A stretch of 64,000 bases of DNA from an uncultured Ruminiclostridium sp. (GCA_910585505.1 CAJUFF010000001.1:27871-91870), one strand, 5' to 3'. Numbered from the stretch's first letter, positions 38,592 through 47,373 are shown. The notes: a model not told the origin generated them from the letters alone. Translations and numbers: made by a program.

Positions 38592-39224
38592 TTAAGCCTT
38601 AACCGCGTCGGTGATGCAGACAAGTCCGCCCTTGGGACCGGGAACCGCACCCTTGATCGCGATAAGATTGTTTTCCGCGTCAACCTTTACCACTACCAGA
38701 TTCTGGACGGTAACGGTTTCAGCGCCCATATGTCCTGCCATTCCCTTGCCCTTGAAAATTCTCGAAGGGCTGGAGCAGGCGCCCATGGAGCCCGCCTGTC
38801 TTGCAACGGGGCCGGAACCGTGGGTCTCTTTGAGTCTGTGCTGATTGTGACGTTTGATGGCGCCCTGGAAGCCCTTGCCCTTGCTGGTGCCCTTAACGTC
38901 GATAACGTCGCCTGCGGCGAAAGTATCGGCCTTAAGAATGTCTCCCACGTTTACGGCGCTTGTGTCGTTAAGTCTGAATTCCTTTAAGAATCTTTTAAAC
39001 GGAACGTCGTTTTTCTTAAAATGTCCCTGTTCGGGCTTGTTTACACCCTTAGGGGAGATATCGCCGAAGCCGAGCTGAACCGCGTCGTAGCCGTCGTTCT
39101 CGGTTGTTTTCTTCTGAACGACGACGCAGGGGCCCGCTTCAACGACCGTTACGGGAACGACCTTGCCGTTCTCGTCGAAAATCTGGGTCATGCCGATTTT
39201 CTTAGCGATTAAACCTTTTGTCAT
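38592..39224 (-). CDS. rplC: Large-subunit ribosomal protein L3
   Basis: 210 residues; begins [20 protein letters not shown] and includes [20 protein letters not shown] and [20 protein letters not shown], conserved in L3, an early 50S assembly protein. A 178-bp gap with several possible stems lies between rpsJ and rplC; no gene is seen in it. Confidence 0.98.
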   Translation of the reverse strand: MTKGLIAKKIGMTQIFDENGKVVPVTVVEAGPCVVVQKKTTENDGYDAVQLGFGDISPKGVNKPEQGHFKKNDVPFKRFLKEFRLNDTSAVNVGDILKADTFAAGDVIDVKGTSKGKGFQGAIKRHNQHRLKETHGSGPVARQAGSMGACSSPSRIFKGKGMAGHMGAETVTVQNLVVVKVDAENNLIAIKGAVPGPKGGLVCITDAVKA

Positions 39225-39402
39225 TTGTTGACCTTTCCTTCCATGGTTATTGGTTGCTTAAAGCAACTTGACCAAGTGCAGCGTATCTGCCCCGGTCAGA
39301 GGTAAGCGGCTTTCCGATTCCCGAACGTTTGAACACAGTTCAAAAAAGTCCGGGATATGCCGTTTACTTAACACATTACTTGAAATTTCGTAAGGTCCTT
39401 TT

Positions 39403-39714
39403 TTAGATGTCCATTGAAATTTCAACGCCTGCGGGAAGCTCAAGACTCTGGAGAGCTTCAATGGTCTTATTGGTGGGTCTGATGACGTCAATAAGGCGCT
39501 TGTGAGTTCTCTGCTCGAACTGTTCACGGCTGTCCTTGTACTTGTGTACGGCGCGGAGAATGGTAACTACTTCCTTATCGGTGGGAAGGGGAACGGGTCC
39601 CGCTACTCTCGAACCGGTGCGCTTTGCGGTCTCTACTATCTTAGCCGCGGCCGAATCAACGACGGTGTGGTCATAGCCTTTTACCTTAACTCTTACTTTT
39701 TCCTTAACTGCCAC
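39403..39714 (-). CDS. rpsJ: Small-subunit ribosomal protein S10
   Basis: 103 residues; contains [20 protein letters not shown] and [20 protein letters not shown], typical of S10, a 30S head protein that also partners NusB in antitermination. It is the first gene of the 16-kb operon, behind a leader of about 350 nt. GAAAGGAGTTTACGAAAGTGG-like pairing to 16S rRNA lies before the ATG. Confidence 0.98.
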   Translation of the reverse strand: MAVKEKVRVKVKGYDHTVVDSAAAKIVETAKRTGSRVAGPVPLPTDKEVVTILRAVHKYKDSREQFEQRTHKRLIDVIRPTNKTIEALQSLELPAGVEISMDI

Positions 39715-40066
39715 TTTCGTAAACTCCTTTCTGAAATAGTATGTTATGAAAGCATCTGCATAAATGCAGTACAGAGCATGTTTTCCGTTTACACGGTGCC
39801 GAGTGTTTCACCATAATCCGTAAAACGCGTTCGGGCAATTTCATATCGGGGGGTATCCGCCTCTGACGAACCCTTCCCCGTATCCCGAACGAAACGCTTA
39901 TTTATATTAAGTACAAAACTCTGCGGCACATAACACGCTCTTTCCGCCCGATTTAAAACCGGACATACTCCGCCGAAATTCCCGATTTTTCAACCGCAAC
40001 CTTCGGCATCAACGCATTGTTAAGCAGTTGCCGCACATACGCGGACAAGAAGTCCGCAGTCGTGCA
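39715..40066 (-). other. Leader region of the S10 operon
   Basis: About 350 bases between the predicted start point and rpsJ with no gene. A hairpin GCGGAC/GTCCGC at 40041-40057 lies near the 5' end. Weaker pairings follow. A long leader suits autogenous control, but I do not recognise a defined S10 leader fold. Confidence 0.5.
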
Positions 40067-40072
40067 GTAGTT

Positions 40073-40101
40073 ATTATACTACAAGTCGGGGCATATTACA
40101 A
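40073..40101 (-). promoter_or_regulatory. Predicted sigma-A promoter of the S10 operon
   Basis: On the minus strand, TTGTAA, 17 bases, TATAAT. It is the only strong promoter I see upstream of rpsJ. It is divergent from the ECF-type promoter at 40216. Confidence 0.75.
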
Positions 40102-40215
40102 GGAAAAACGAGGAATTTTTTTAAAAATATGCGTAGAAATTTTTGGATTTTAAATGAGCTGTTTTGTTTATTTTTTACAAAATTATAAAAAATATGTTTT
40201 TTTTAAAAAAAACAT

Positions 40216-40245
40216 GTAACAAAAAGGTAAAGTTGTTATTTTACA
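40216..40245 (+). promoter_or_regulatory. ECF-type promoter 1
   Basis: TGTAAC with AAAAA following, 16 bases, then TATTTTAC. The same two boxes at the same spacing occur at 41411, 42496, 47498 and 49971. An A/T-rich tract precedes it. It lies 144 bases before the gene at 40389. Confidence 0.65.
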
Positions 40246-40388
40246 TTATAGATAAAGAGATAACCCCTAAAATAAATTTTGATAAGAAAGAGGCTGATTC
40301 CAATTTGGAATATGGATTGAAGTTAATATAAATGTCCGAATTGGTAATATAACCGGCTCATAATCATTTTGTGTGCGAGGAAAATAAT

Positions 40389-40976
40389 ATGAATAAAACC
40401 AAAAGAACAGCTCTTATAGTTATATCCGTTCTGTTGATATCAGCGCTGCTTGTACTGTCAGCTTTCGCGGGAATATACCTTTATTCCGAAGCGGTAATTT
40501 TTAACCACCGGGATTCCTCTGAGGTACATTCCGCCATACCGCCGGTGGAAGGCTTTTCGGTAAAATACCCCTTTTTCGCGAATCCAATGGCATTAAGCGG
40601 CAGCGGCGGCAGATCCTACACCTTAACCCTGCTGAACGGCGGTGAAAAAAACATCGAGGTATATGAGGCTGTAAACGCGCCCGTATACATATGGGTTGAC
40701 TATCTGTACAACAGATACCGCGGCCGCGTTAATCTGGATTATAGCCTTGAACTGGACGGCAAAACAATAACCGTAAGTATGATCGGGAACGTTTACGAGG
40801 GTGAAAACAGTATCCCGGTTGAACAAAAATTTGTTTTTGATATTGAAAATGCCGATTCGGATCAACTTCCCAAGTGGATAAACGAAGAGGAAACGGATGA
40901 GGAGTACAGGGAATTTTTTGGGTTTGTGACTAATCCGACGGTAAATCCTATGCCGGATTGGTACGGGGAAATGTGA
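40389..40976 (+). CDS. Membrane-anchored exported protein of unknown function
   Basis: 195 residues. A single hydrophobic segment at about 8-31 (LIVISVLLISALLVLSAF) looks like an uncleaved signal anchor, leaving most of the protein outside. The rest is beta-rich and acidic, with no motif I recognise. Start at 40389 has GAGGAAAATAAT ahead; an ATG six codons earlier is possible. It is the first gene behind ECF-type promoter 1 and is followed by a hairpin. No close paralogue is seen in the window. Confidence 0.75.
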   Translation: MNKTKRTALIVISVLLISALLVLSAFAGIYLYSEAVIFNHRDSSEVHSAIPPVEGFSVKYPFFANPMALSGSGGRSYTLTLLNGGEKNIEVYEAVNAPVYIWVDYLYNRYRGRVNLDYSLELDGKTITVSMIGNVYEGENSIPVEQKFVFDIENADSDQLPKWINEEETDEEYREFFGFVTNPTVNPMPDWYGEM

Positions 40977-40990
40977 TTTTTTACAGAGGA

Positions 40991-41019
40991 GGGGACGCTA
41001 TGCAATAGAAAGCGTCCCC
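40991..41019 (+). terminator. Hairpin after the 40.4-kb gene
   Basis: GGGGACGCT pairs with AGCGTCCCC, 14 bases past the stop. It is followed by TTGAAATT, a weak U-tract, so termination is probable but not certain. Confidence 0.6.
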
Positions 41020-41080
41020 TTGAAATTATCCAATAAAAATATGTTGTGCCGGACTGCATCAATTGCATGTAGCGTAAATT

Positions 41081-41281
41081 ATGTTACCGAGACGTCAGGA
41101 AAACGCATTCGGATTCAAAATTGTTTTAAATACGGGCAACATAATATTTATCCGCCAATTGGCCGCTACAATCGTAATAAACGAAAAAGGTTACCCATGC
41201 GATGACGAAAGTCTGCGGCAAATGAAAGATATTTACTATGAAATCAGCAACAGATTTTTGGAAAAAGCTTGGCAGCAATAG
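41081..41281 (+). pseudogene. 3' remnant of a lipoprotein gene related to the one at 45581
   Basis: The predicted peptide (FKIVLNTGNIIFI ... INEKGYPCDDESLRQMKDIY ... RFLEKAWQQ) lines up with the C-terminus of the 45581 lipoprotein (YQITLKTGEQIFI ... NMEHGYLCDKESSDRIRNFY ... RFEEKAMNQ). The signal peptide and first two thirds are absent, and there is no ribosome binding site. It is read as a truncated duplicate. Confidence 0.7.
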
Positions 41282-41410
41282 TCGTTGATTTCTTCTCGCC
41301 TATACTTTAAAAAACAGAGTTTGTTTGAATGTGAAATCAACAAACCGGTGATGTTATTTTTGTATAATTTTACTGAATATCAAAAAATATTAAAATTTTT
41401 TAAAAAAATG

Positions 41411-41440
41411 GGTAACAAAAAGCGAATTATAGGATTTTAC
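41411..41440 (+). promoter_or_regulatory. ECF-type promoter 2
   Basis: GGTAACAAAAAG, then GATTTTAC 16 bases after GTAAC. A 7-bp hairpin AGAAGAT/ATCTTCT with a T-run follows at 41445-41470. It lies 144 bases before the lipoprotein at 41584. Confidence 0.7.
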
Positions 41441-41502
41441 ATATAGAAGATTAAAACAAAAATCTTCTTTTAATCGAAATTAAATAAAAGAGGGTGATTC
41501 CA

Positions 41503-41520
41503 ATGTGCATATCTCATTAA
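41503..41520 (+). other. Possible 5-codon leader peptide (MCISH)
   Basis: AGAGGGTGATTCCA lies directly before an ATG that opens a five-codon frame ending in TAA. A stem-loop (AAGCCGAT / ATTGGCTT) follows at once. The duplicate at 42588 keeps the start, length and stop but encodes MWYTH. It could be a leader or just a conserved stretch. Confidence 0.35.
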
Positions 41521-41583
41521 AGCCGATAAAAGTATTGGCTTCATAACAGAATACGTAATAATTTTTTGGAAAGGAAAAATATT

Positions 41584-42276
41584 ATGAAAAATTTAAAATC
41601 AATTGCAGCTTTTATAGCATGGATCTTAATTTTTTCATTATGTGGCTGTTCACAAATTAAAGCAGAAGGCAGTAAACAAAACGATTCACATTTTTCCGAA
41701 GAAGCCGAAAGCTCCTCCGCAATCACGGAAATCTGCGCTTTCAATGATAAATTAACGATCTTTTCCACATGGGAAGAAGCGGGTAAATTCCTTAATATGG
41801 ATTTTTCCATTTGTGCCGAGGATACTCGAAAGGTTCATTTAGTTGATTATATTTCGGATAACTATAATATCATTCAGACTCATTTTGACGAAGATGAATT
41901 CTTTCCGGCTACCGCGCCTTCCGAATCTAACGAATATGTTAAGCCAACTTTGTCAACAATAACCGCTTATCTGGCAAAAGAGGGCGAAGCATCAGAAGAA
42001 GAACTGCACGGATTTGTGGACGACTTCTCAAGCTTTTCCATTCCCCTCACAAACGACATAGAATTTCAAGAGTTAAGAACCGAAATTATTCCGGTTGGTA
42101 ACACCGAAGCAAGTTTCAAATTTTATGTTTCAAATTCATCTGATCTTTTAAATGTTGAAGCTATATACAAAGGATGTTTATTTCATATGGATTACGAAAA
42201 CATATCCGAAGAGGATATAGATAAAAATATTGACGATATATATAACAGCCTAAGTAATTATATCCAAAACAATTAA
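41584..42276 (+). CDS. Lipoprotein of unknown function
   Basis: 230 residues. The signal peptide ends in a lipobox (FSLCGC, C22), so the protein should be lipid-anchored on the outer face of the membrane. The mature part is acidic and rich in E, S and D with no family I recognise. Start ATG at 41584 with GAAAGGAAAAATATT before it; an upstream ATG six codons earlier overlaps that site. It is behind ECF-type promoter 2 and ends in a strong terminator. Confidence 0.8.
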   Translation: MKNLKSIAAFIAWILIFSLCGCSQIKAEGSKQNDSHFSEEAESSSAITEICAFNDKLTIFSTWEEAGKFLNMDFSICAEDTRKVHLVDYISDNYNIIQTHFDEDEFFPATAPSESNEYVKPTLSTITAYLAKEGEASEEELHGFVDDFSSFSIPLTNDIEFQELRTEIIPVGNTEASFKFYVSNSSDLLNVEAIYKGCLFHMDYENISEEDIDKNIDDIYNSLSNYIQNN

Positions 42277-42297
42277 AAAATCTGTTTGTAAAATCTT

Positions 42298-42340
42298 TAA
42301 TAGGCGCCGTATTTTGTTACGGCAGCCTATTACGTTTTTT
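42298..42340 (+). terminator. Terminator after the 41.6-kb lipoprotein gene
   Basis: TAATAGGC and GCCGTA pair with TACGGC and GCCTATTA, followed by CGTTTTTT. Clear intrinsic terminator. Confidence 0.88.
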
Positions 42341-42495
42341 GGGAAAAGGCTTTGCGGTAATAGTCGTTGATTTCTTTTCGCCTGTACTTTAAAAAAAATA
42401 GTTTGTTTGAAAGTGAAATCAACAAATTGGTGATGTTATTTTTGTATAATTTTACCGAATATAAAAAAATATTAAAATTTTTTTATTAAAAGATA

Positions 42496-42525
42496 TGTAA
42501 CAAAAAGCGAATTATAGGATTTTAT
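42496..42525 (+). promoter_or_regulatory. ECF-type promoter 3
   Basis: TGTAACAAAAAG with GATTTTAT 16 bases after GTAAC. AGAAGAT/ATCTTCT hairpin with TTTTT follows at 42530-42558. It is the probable promoter for the 43034-46219 gene group. Confidence 0.7.
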
Positions 42526-42587
42526 ATATAGAAGATTAAAACAAAAATCTTCTTTTTATCAAGATTAAATAAAAGAGGGTGATTCCA

Positions 42588-42605
42588 ATGTGGTATACGC
42601 ATTAA
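42588..42605 (+). other. Possible 5-codon leader peptide (MWYTH)
   Basis: Same context as the frame at 41503: AGAGGGTGATTCCA, ATG, four codons, TAA, then stem AAGCCGAT / ATCGGCTT. The stem bases are kept with a compensated G-T pair in the other copy. Confidence 0.35.
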
Positions 42606-42632
42606 AGCCGATAAAAGTATCGGCTTAATAAC

Positions 42633-43033
42633 CACTATTCCTGCGATCTTCTTCCTCGTCTTTCGACAGCCGTTCGGCGCATAAAATCTTCAAGAGTTAC
42701 TTGGTGGAGCAATAACAACAATAAAATGTAACGAAAGCATAGAATTGCACCTCAAAATCAAGAAGTATATCAAATAGATATCCACTTTTGATTTTTTGGT
42801 GTTTTCGACTTTGTCAAGTGGTATTTTTAGTAAATTTATGCTTGATTTTTTGTGCATTATTTCGTGCGCTTAAGTTGTGGATAGTGGTTTTACAACAACA
42901 GGGTTGGCATTCATACAGCGGAATTTTCCTTTTCAGCCAATTGTAAAATCAAGTTTATGATCGCCCGCTCAAACGGTTGAAAGGGTACAAAACCCTTCAA
43001 AAAATAAAAACATATTTTAGGAAGATTTCAAAA
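42633..43033. other. 400-bp untranslated stretch before the peptidase-like gene
   Basis: No gene is seen. It contains one long imperfect hairpin at about 42758-42806 (CACCTCAAAATCAA with TTGATTTTTTGGTG and an inner GATATC-rich arm) that could terminate or attenuate transcription from promoter 3. Confidence 0.5.
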
Positions 43034-43858
43034 ATGACAAAACAAAAAAGAATCTTATCACTGGCTGCTGCCGTAATTATGACAAGCACAAGCTTAACGG
43101 CGACCGGAGTTTACGCGTCCGACGTATCGCACGAACACGACTGCGGTATCGACAGCTATGCACAGGAGCTGATGGCAAGCGGTGAAATCAAGGATTATAC
43201 GCAAGCTCCCTACTACTATGCTTTGGAAGAATGGTTTGACTTTTACGGCTATACGCTTGAGGAACGCGAAAGGTTTATGGAAGATACCGAAACTTTGAAC
43301 TGGATGCTTTACAACGGCGATTACTGGAATGACGGGAATCTCAACTTCTTATCGTTAGATGATATAGGAAGCGGAATTGAGAAGAGCAGTTCTCCCACAT
43401 ACCCCGTAAGCGGTCATGAAGCCGGAACGTATTTTTCCAAAAGTCACACACCTTGCACACATCATGGTCCCAGCTGTTCGTATACCGGAGGCTGCGATTG
43501 CATATCTGTAAACAATTCGATACAGTGTCTCGGTTTTGCTAATTTTGTCCGCTGGGCATGTACAGGCAGCTACCTTAACAGTGCTACTCAAATCTTGGGT
43601 TTGAGCAGCAATTGGTCTGCAAATAGTATAAAAAACTATTTTCAGAACAATTTAAATGTCGGATCTCATGTCAGACTTCGTGTAAGCGGCAAAAGCTATG
43701 ATCATTCCATTACAATAGTTAGTATGGATAATAATGGCGTTAGTGTTTATGACTGCAACATGGACGGTCAATGCGGAGTACAGATCCACACCTTGACATG
43801 GAACAATATTTATCAAAATTATGATTATATTCGCTATTCAAATGTTTACGCAGGGTAA
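43034..43858 (+). CDS. Secreted CHAP/NlpC-P60-like cysteine peptidase or amidase candidate
   Basis: 274 residues with a signal peptide (about 1-29, ending GVYASD). The C-terminal half has the layout of papain-like CHAP/NlpC-P60 folds: cysteine in SIQCLGFANFVRW, histidine in KSYDHSITIVSM, then VYDCNMDGQCGVQIHTLTW. A cysteine-rich stretch (CTHHGPSCSYTGGCDC) precedes the catalytic region. If active it would cleave peptidoglycan or peptides outside the cell. Start ATG at 43034 with AGGAAGATTTCAAAA; the longer reading adds 19 residues in front of an obvious signal peptide. It heads a group of exported-protein genes. Confidence 0.65.
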   Translation: MTKQKRILSLAAAVIMTSTSLTATGVYASDVSHEHDCGIDSYAQELMASGEIKDYTQAPYYYALEEWFDFYGYTLEERERFMEDTETLNWMLYNGDYWNDGNLNFLSLDDIGSGIEKSSSPTYPVSGHEAGTYFSKSHTPCTHHGPSCSYTGGCDCISVNNSIQCLGFANFVRWACTGSYLNSATQILGLSSNWSANSIKNYFQNNLNVGSHVRLRVSGKSYDHSITIVSMDNNGVSVYDCNMDGQCGVQIHTLTWNNIYQNYDYIRYSNVYAG

Positions 43859-43904
43859 ATATAAGCCGAGCTTTAAAATTATGATAGAAAGAAGTTATTA
43901 ACAT

Positions 43905-45032
43905 ATGAATAAACGCAGATCCAATGTTTTAATTCTTTTCCTTTGCGGGCTGGCGATTATATCAACCGCCTGTACAGAGGAAAACGAGATTTTTGATGCC
44001 GCTGAAAATACATCTCAAACGTTTTTGACAAGCATATCCGAGGAAAACAATTCAAACAGTCCGTCAGACACACGATTTACTTTTGTAAACGGCAGTCTGC
44101 CCTCCGACGGTGATACAGCCGAATATCAACATAATACGAATAGCTCTGCGGGCGTATACGGCATTGAAACAAACGTTTGCTTTTATGTTCCTTTTGGAGC
44201 TTCGGCGGAGCAAAGGCTCGAGGGAGACAGCGGCGAATGGGTAAAAATCAAGGAAGGCTCAACCGTAGGTGATTTTACCGTAACGGAAGCAAAATCATTC
44301 TACGGATATGACGGCTCCTTAGAAGAAAAATACGGTGAAAAGCTTATCAGTGTGTTTCAGCAAAAGATTTCTTTAAAAGGCAAGGCTTCATTCACCGCGG
44401 AGGCAAGTATAGACACAAACCTTAACGGCACCCCGTCGGGAAAGATAGAATGTATACTTGACGATGAGAGCTCAAAAAAGCTTTTCAGCTTTGCGCCCTC
44501 ATTCAAATATTTTGATTTGAACGACGAATATGCAAGATGTAAGGATTTTTCCGATGAAAAACTCACTTTTTATTTGTCGGAAAGTGTAGAGGGTTTTCAA
44601 GAGGTTTATAAAAAGCTTCAAGAGGAAGAAAACGCAAACATTAAATTTGAAGCCGATGATTTTGTCCTTAATTATATGTGTCATACGGTTTTGGACGGCG
44701 GCGGCTATCATTACGGAGCGGTCAATAACGGAACAGTTGTCTTGATTGCTTCCGAAAACGCTTCACAAAACAGCATAATCTCGCAGTTTGAGACCCCGTG
44801 GGGTGGTACGCCGGATTTATCCAAAGCGCAGGTAACGGGAAAAAACGATACTGAGCTGGCGCTTTCCGAGCTTACCGAGGACAACTGGAACTATGTGAGC
44901 GCCGATTGGGTTTATCTTGCCGAGCCTAAGGGGATTTCCTACAACAGTATCGACAGCGCGGATATTTTCGACGAAGCGAAAAAGAGCTTTAAAGACGCGC
45001 CACAAAGCGTAAATCACCAATACAAAGAATAG
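43905..45032 (+). CDS. Lipoprotein of unknown function
   Basis: 375 residues. Signal peptide with lipobox ISTAC (C23). A serine/asparagine-rich linker follows, then a mostly beta-strand mature domain with no recognised motif. GAAAGAAGTTATTAACAT precedes the ATG. It follows the peptidase-like gene by 46 bases and is probably in the same transcript. It could be a surface sensor or binding partner of its neighbours; nothing in the sequence decides this. Confidence 0.8.
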   Translation: MNKRRSNVLILFLCGLAIISTACTEENEIFDAAENTSQTFLTSISEENNSNSPSDTRFTFVNGSLPSDGDTAEYQHNTNSSAGVYGIETNVCFYVPFGASAEQRLEGDSGEWVKIKEGSTVGDFTVTEAKSFYGYDGSLEEKYGEKLISVFQQKISLKGKASFTAEASIDTNLNGTPSGKIECILDDESSKKLFSFAPSFKYFDLNDEYARCKDFSDEKLTFYLSESVEGFQEVYKKLQEEENANIKFEADDFVLNYMCHTVLDGGGYHYGAVNNGTVVLIASENASQNSIISQFETPWGGTPDLSKAQVTGKNDTELALSELTEDNWNYVSADWVYLAEPKGISYNSIDSADIFDEAKKSFKDAPQSVNHQYKE

Positions 45033-45161
45033 AGGAATTGGCAATTGCCAATTGAAAATTACGGTATCGCTTCGCGGCAATCAAAATGTCTCTGCAAGCT
45101 TATGGGTTTGTGGAGACATTATAGAAGACGTAATAATTTTTTTGTAAAGGAAAAGTATAAT

Positions 45162-45578
45162 ATGTTTAAAAAAATACTTTTGACTATGCTTTGCATAGCC
45201 ATTACCGCAAACCTTATCACGGCAAACGTTTTTGCTATGGAAAATACTTGGGAAAACACACCGGAAAACGAGGAAATCATTAAAGCGCTGCAACTGATTG
45301 AGCCTATTAAGGAAAATTACGGTTTAACAGACGCCGACTTGGAAAATATGAAAGTTGGCGAACCCATCAAAACCTATGAGTATACAATGATGATTTATAA
45401 TGCTAACTGCTGCTATCTCTCCAACGGCGCTGACTTTCAAAAACTTGGCAGTTATGAAGAAACAGGGGGCCGCTCCATTTTAACGAAGTTTGCGTTAGAA
45501 ACTTCCACATTAGATTTAAGTGATATAAGTAAAACACATAACTTAAACTATACAAATATTACAACACGCAGGTATTGA
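45162..45578 (+). CDS. Small secreted protein of unknown function, possibly internally deleted
   Basis: 138 residues with a signal peptide (about 1-25, ending NVFAME). The start is the ATG at 45162 with GTAAAGGAAAAG before it; the longer reading runs through an AATGTCTC/GAGACATT hairpin and is unlikely. The segment PIKENYGLTDADLENMKVGE followed by PIKTYEYT resembles the opening of a larger secreted-protein type, but the sequence then changes abruptly, suggesting a shortened relative. It overlaps no gene but its stop is two bases before the next ATG. Confidence 0.65.
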   Translation: MFKKILLTMLCIAITANLITANVFAMENTWENTPENEEIIKALQLIEPIKENYGLTDADLENMKVGEPIKTYEYTMMIYNANCCYLSNGADFQKLGSYEETGGRSILTKFALETSTLDLSDISKTHNLNYTNITTRRY

Positions 45579-45580
45579 AT

Positions 45581-46219
45581 ATGAAATTTTTTAAAAATCT
45601 AATGCCAATTTGCGCACTTTTTACAGCTTTTCTGTTATGTTCATGCACTGCGGAAAAGAAAAACACTGACGGTGAAAACAGCATAAGTACTCCCAACAAC
45701 AATACGGAAAGCTCTGTCGAAACAACACCCAAATTTCCCGTATCCGAAACTACCCTAAACGAAGAAGCGCTGTCTCAAATTAAAGCCGAAAAAGAATCCC
45801 AATACCTTCGTTCTCTTGACGATCTTGAATTGGATACGGAGAAAATAAAGGAGACGGACGGCAAAGCACTGTCAAGCACGGATTTTACGGACTGTTTCGT
45901 TGCCGTGCTAAGCCCTTACGGCGAAAAAATATTGGAATATCTCTCCACAGAAGATACAAAGAGCTTTATCGAGTGCATAACAAAAGCCGAAATAAGCACC
46001 GAAGAATATGAAGTTCCCCAAAAAACCGGCGGAGAACATTTAAGATATCAGATTACGCTGAAAACAGGCGAACAGATATTTATCGGAACGTCAAATGACG
46101 ATCTGCTGGTAATAAACATGGAGCACGGCTATCTTTGCGACAAGGAAAGTTCCGATCGGATAAGAAATTTTTATAATGAAAGCATAAAAAGGTTTGAAGA
46201 AAAAGCTATGAATCAATAA
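45581..46219 (+). CDS. Lipoprotein of unknown function
   Basis: 212 residues. Lipobox in TAFLLCSC (C22). The mature part is acidic with an S/N/E-rich linker and a C-terminal domain that includes KTGEQIFIGTSNDDLLVINM and HGYLCDKESSDRIRNFYNES. The truncated copy at 41081 matches this end. It starts two bases after the previous stop and has only a weak AGG, so it may depend on coupled translation. It is the last gene before a terminator. Confidence 0.78.
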   Translation: MKFFKNLMPICALFTAFLLCSCTAEKKNTDGENSISTPNNNTESSVETTPKFPVSETTLNEEALSQIKAEKESQYLRSLDDLELDTEKIKETDGKALSSTDFTDCFVAVLSPYGEKILEYLSTEDTKSFIECITKAEISTEEYEVPQKTGGEHLRYQITLKTGEQIFIGTSNDDLLVINMEHGYLCDKESSDRIRNFYNESIKRFEEKAMNQ

Positions 46220-46263
46220 ACCCTTTTATGAAAAAATCTGATCCCCCGAAACAAAAGTCAAAA

Positions 46264-46304
46264 AAAGCACAGCGACTTTGACTATCCGTCTGCCGTTGTG
46301 CTTT
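46264..46304 (+). terminator. Probable terminator after the lipoprotein group
   Basis: AAAGCACA pairs with TGTGCTTT, with GCG/CGT-type inner pairing, 45 bases past the stop. The following tract is GTAATC, so the tail is weak. Confidence 0.5.
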
Positions 46305-46458
46305 GTAATCTAAAAAAACAAGAGATATTTTCCACATATCTCCGTTATGCAAATTTTTAGAAAAAAACAACATAATCCCGCCTTTATTAAACAACATAAT
46401 CTGTTTTAATTGCATAAAGCTACTGTAAAAATATTTCACCCGAAAGGACTAACCCAAA

Positions 46459-47373
46459 ATGAAAAACAAAAAAAACATAAAACTCATATCAACACTGCTT
46501 ACCGCAGCCGTTTTTCTTACCGCCTGCTCCGATACCGCGAATCAATACGCGGATCCAATAATCGGAACGGTTCCGCAGGGCGATATCCCTTCCGAACCGA
46601 AGCTGATACAAGACCGCTCCCCCAAAAATGAAAACCGTGAGGAGCTGATGAATATTATCTCTTTGGAAAACTTTACAGGAGCGGCAGGTGAAACTCTTAC
46701 TGCGGAAACAGCGGTAAACATTACGACGGACGACACCGCGCCCCAAAACTATCTGCTTGAATATGACCACGCGTATTTTACTTACGCCGAGCCGATTTAT
46801 GACAGAGAACGTTCCGGCGGCGATAACGGTACTTTTGATATAACCACACCCGAATTGCTGGACAAATACAATCTTTATCTGAAAAACAAGTCGGCAATAT
46901 ATACGGTTAAGGCGGGTGATAAATTAGAAAACGGCCTTATTTGCACCGACGCGGTGACTTCTTATGTTTACGTCAATGACGCCGAAAAAGCAGCGCCGCG
47001 GCTTCACCATTCGGAAGCGGCGTTTTCGGGAGAACTCACGCTAAGCGGAACAATTCGCTATGAAGAGAACGAAAGCCCTCCAAGCTTTGAAAAAGGCTTA
47101 TTGACCTTCACCGCCGATTCGGCTAACGGAAAGGTTCCGAGCGAATACCGTCCGGAAATGTTACATGAATATTCTTTGAACGAAACAGGCTTATACGGCG
47201 AATTTTTCAGACTCGGAAATATATCCGCTCTTACGGAAGAACAGGCGAAGGTAATAGCAAACAATGAATTTACGGACGTACAGATAACAATAAAAAATAT
47301 TCATCTTTTTTACGGCGACTACGGTTATACCCCTTTACAGACAGCGGAAATTACGGATATAAAAGTTCTTTAA
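46459..47373 (+). CDS. Lipoprotein of unknown function
   Basis: 304 residues. Signal peptide with lipobox FLTAC (C23). The mature protein is beta-rich with no motif I recognise. It shares general layout with the 43905 lipoprotein (lipobox, linker, beta domain with a CTDAVTSYVYV/VTEAKSFYGYD-like stretch), so distant kinship is possible. GAAAGGACTAACCCAAA precedes the ATG. I could not find the ECF-type boxes in front of it. A clear terminator follows. Confidence 0.78.
   Translation: MKNKKNIKLISTLLTAAVFLTACSDTANQYADPIIGTVPQGDIPSEPKLIQDRSPKNENREELMNIISLENFTGAAGETLTAETAVNITTDDTAPQNYLLEYDHAYFTYAEPIYDRERSGGDNGTFDITTPELLDKYNLYLKNKSAIYTVKAGDKLENGLICTDAVTSYVYVNDAEKAAPRLHHSEAAFSGELTLSGTIRYEENESPPSFEKGLLTFTADSANGKVPSEYRPEMLHEYSLNETGLYGEFFRLGNISALTEEQAKVIANNEFTDVQITIKNIHLFYGDYGYTPLQTAEITDIKVL

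Larger units (their letters stand above)
41255..41545. repeat. Direct repeat of an ECF promoter region, copy 1
   Basis: About 290 bases, closely similar to 42335-42632. The repeat covers the last codons of the truncated gene (GAAAAAGCTTGGCAGCAATAG), a GTTGATTTC/GAAATCAAC hairpin, a TGTATAAT box, the ECF-type promoter and the leader. It indicates duplication of a gene-end plus promoter unit. Confidence 0.8.
42335..42632. repeat. Direct repeat of an ECF promoter region, copy 2
   Basis: The counterpart of 41255-41545, including a degraded copy of the same gene end (GGGAAAAGGCTTTGCGGTAATAG). The lipoprotein gene that follows copy 1 is absent here; the peptidase-like gene at 43034 follows after 400 bases. 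Confidence 0.8.

Noticed and set aside
42742..42775. A sixth ECF-type promoter at TGTAACGAAAGC
   Set aside because: The first box is similar, but no ATTTTA box follows at 16 bases and the preceding A/T tract is absent.
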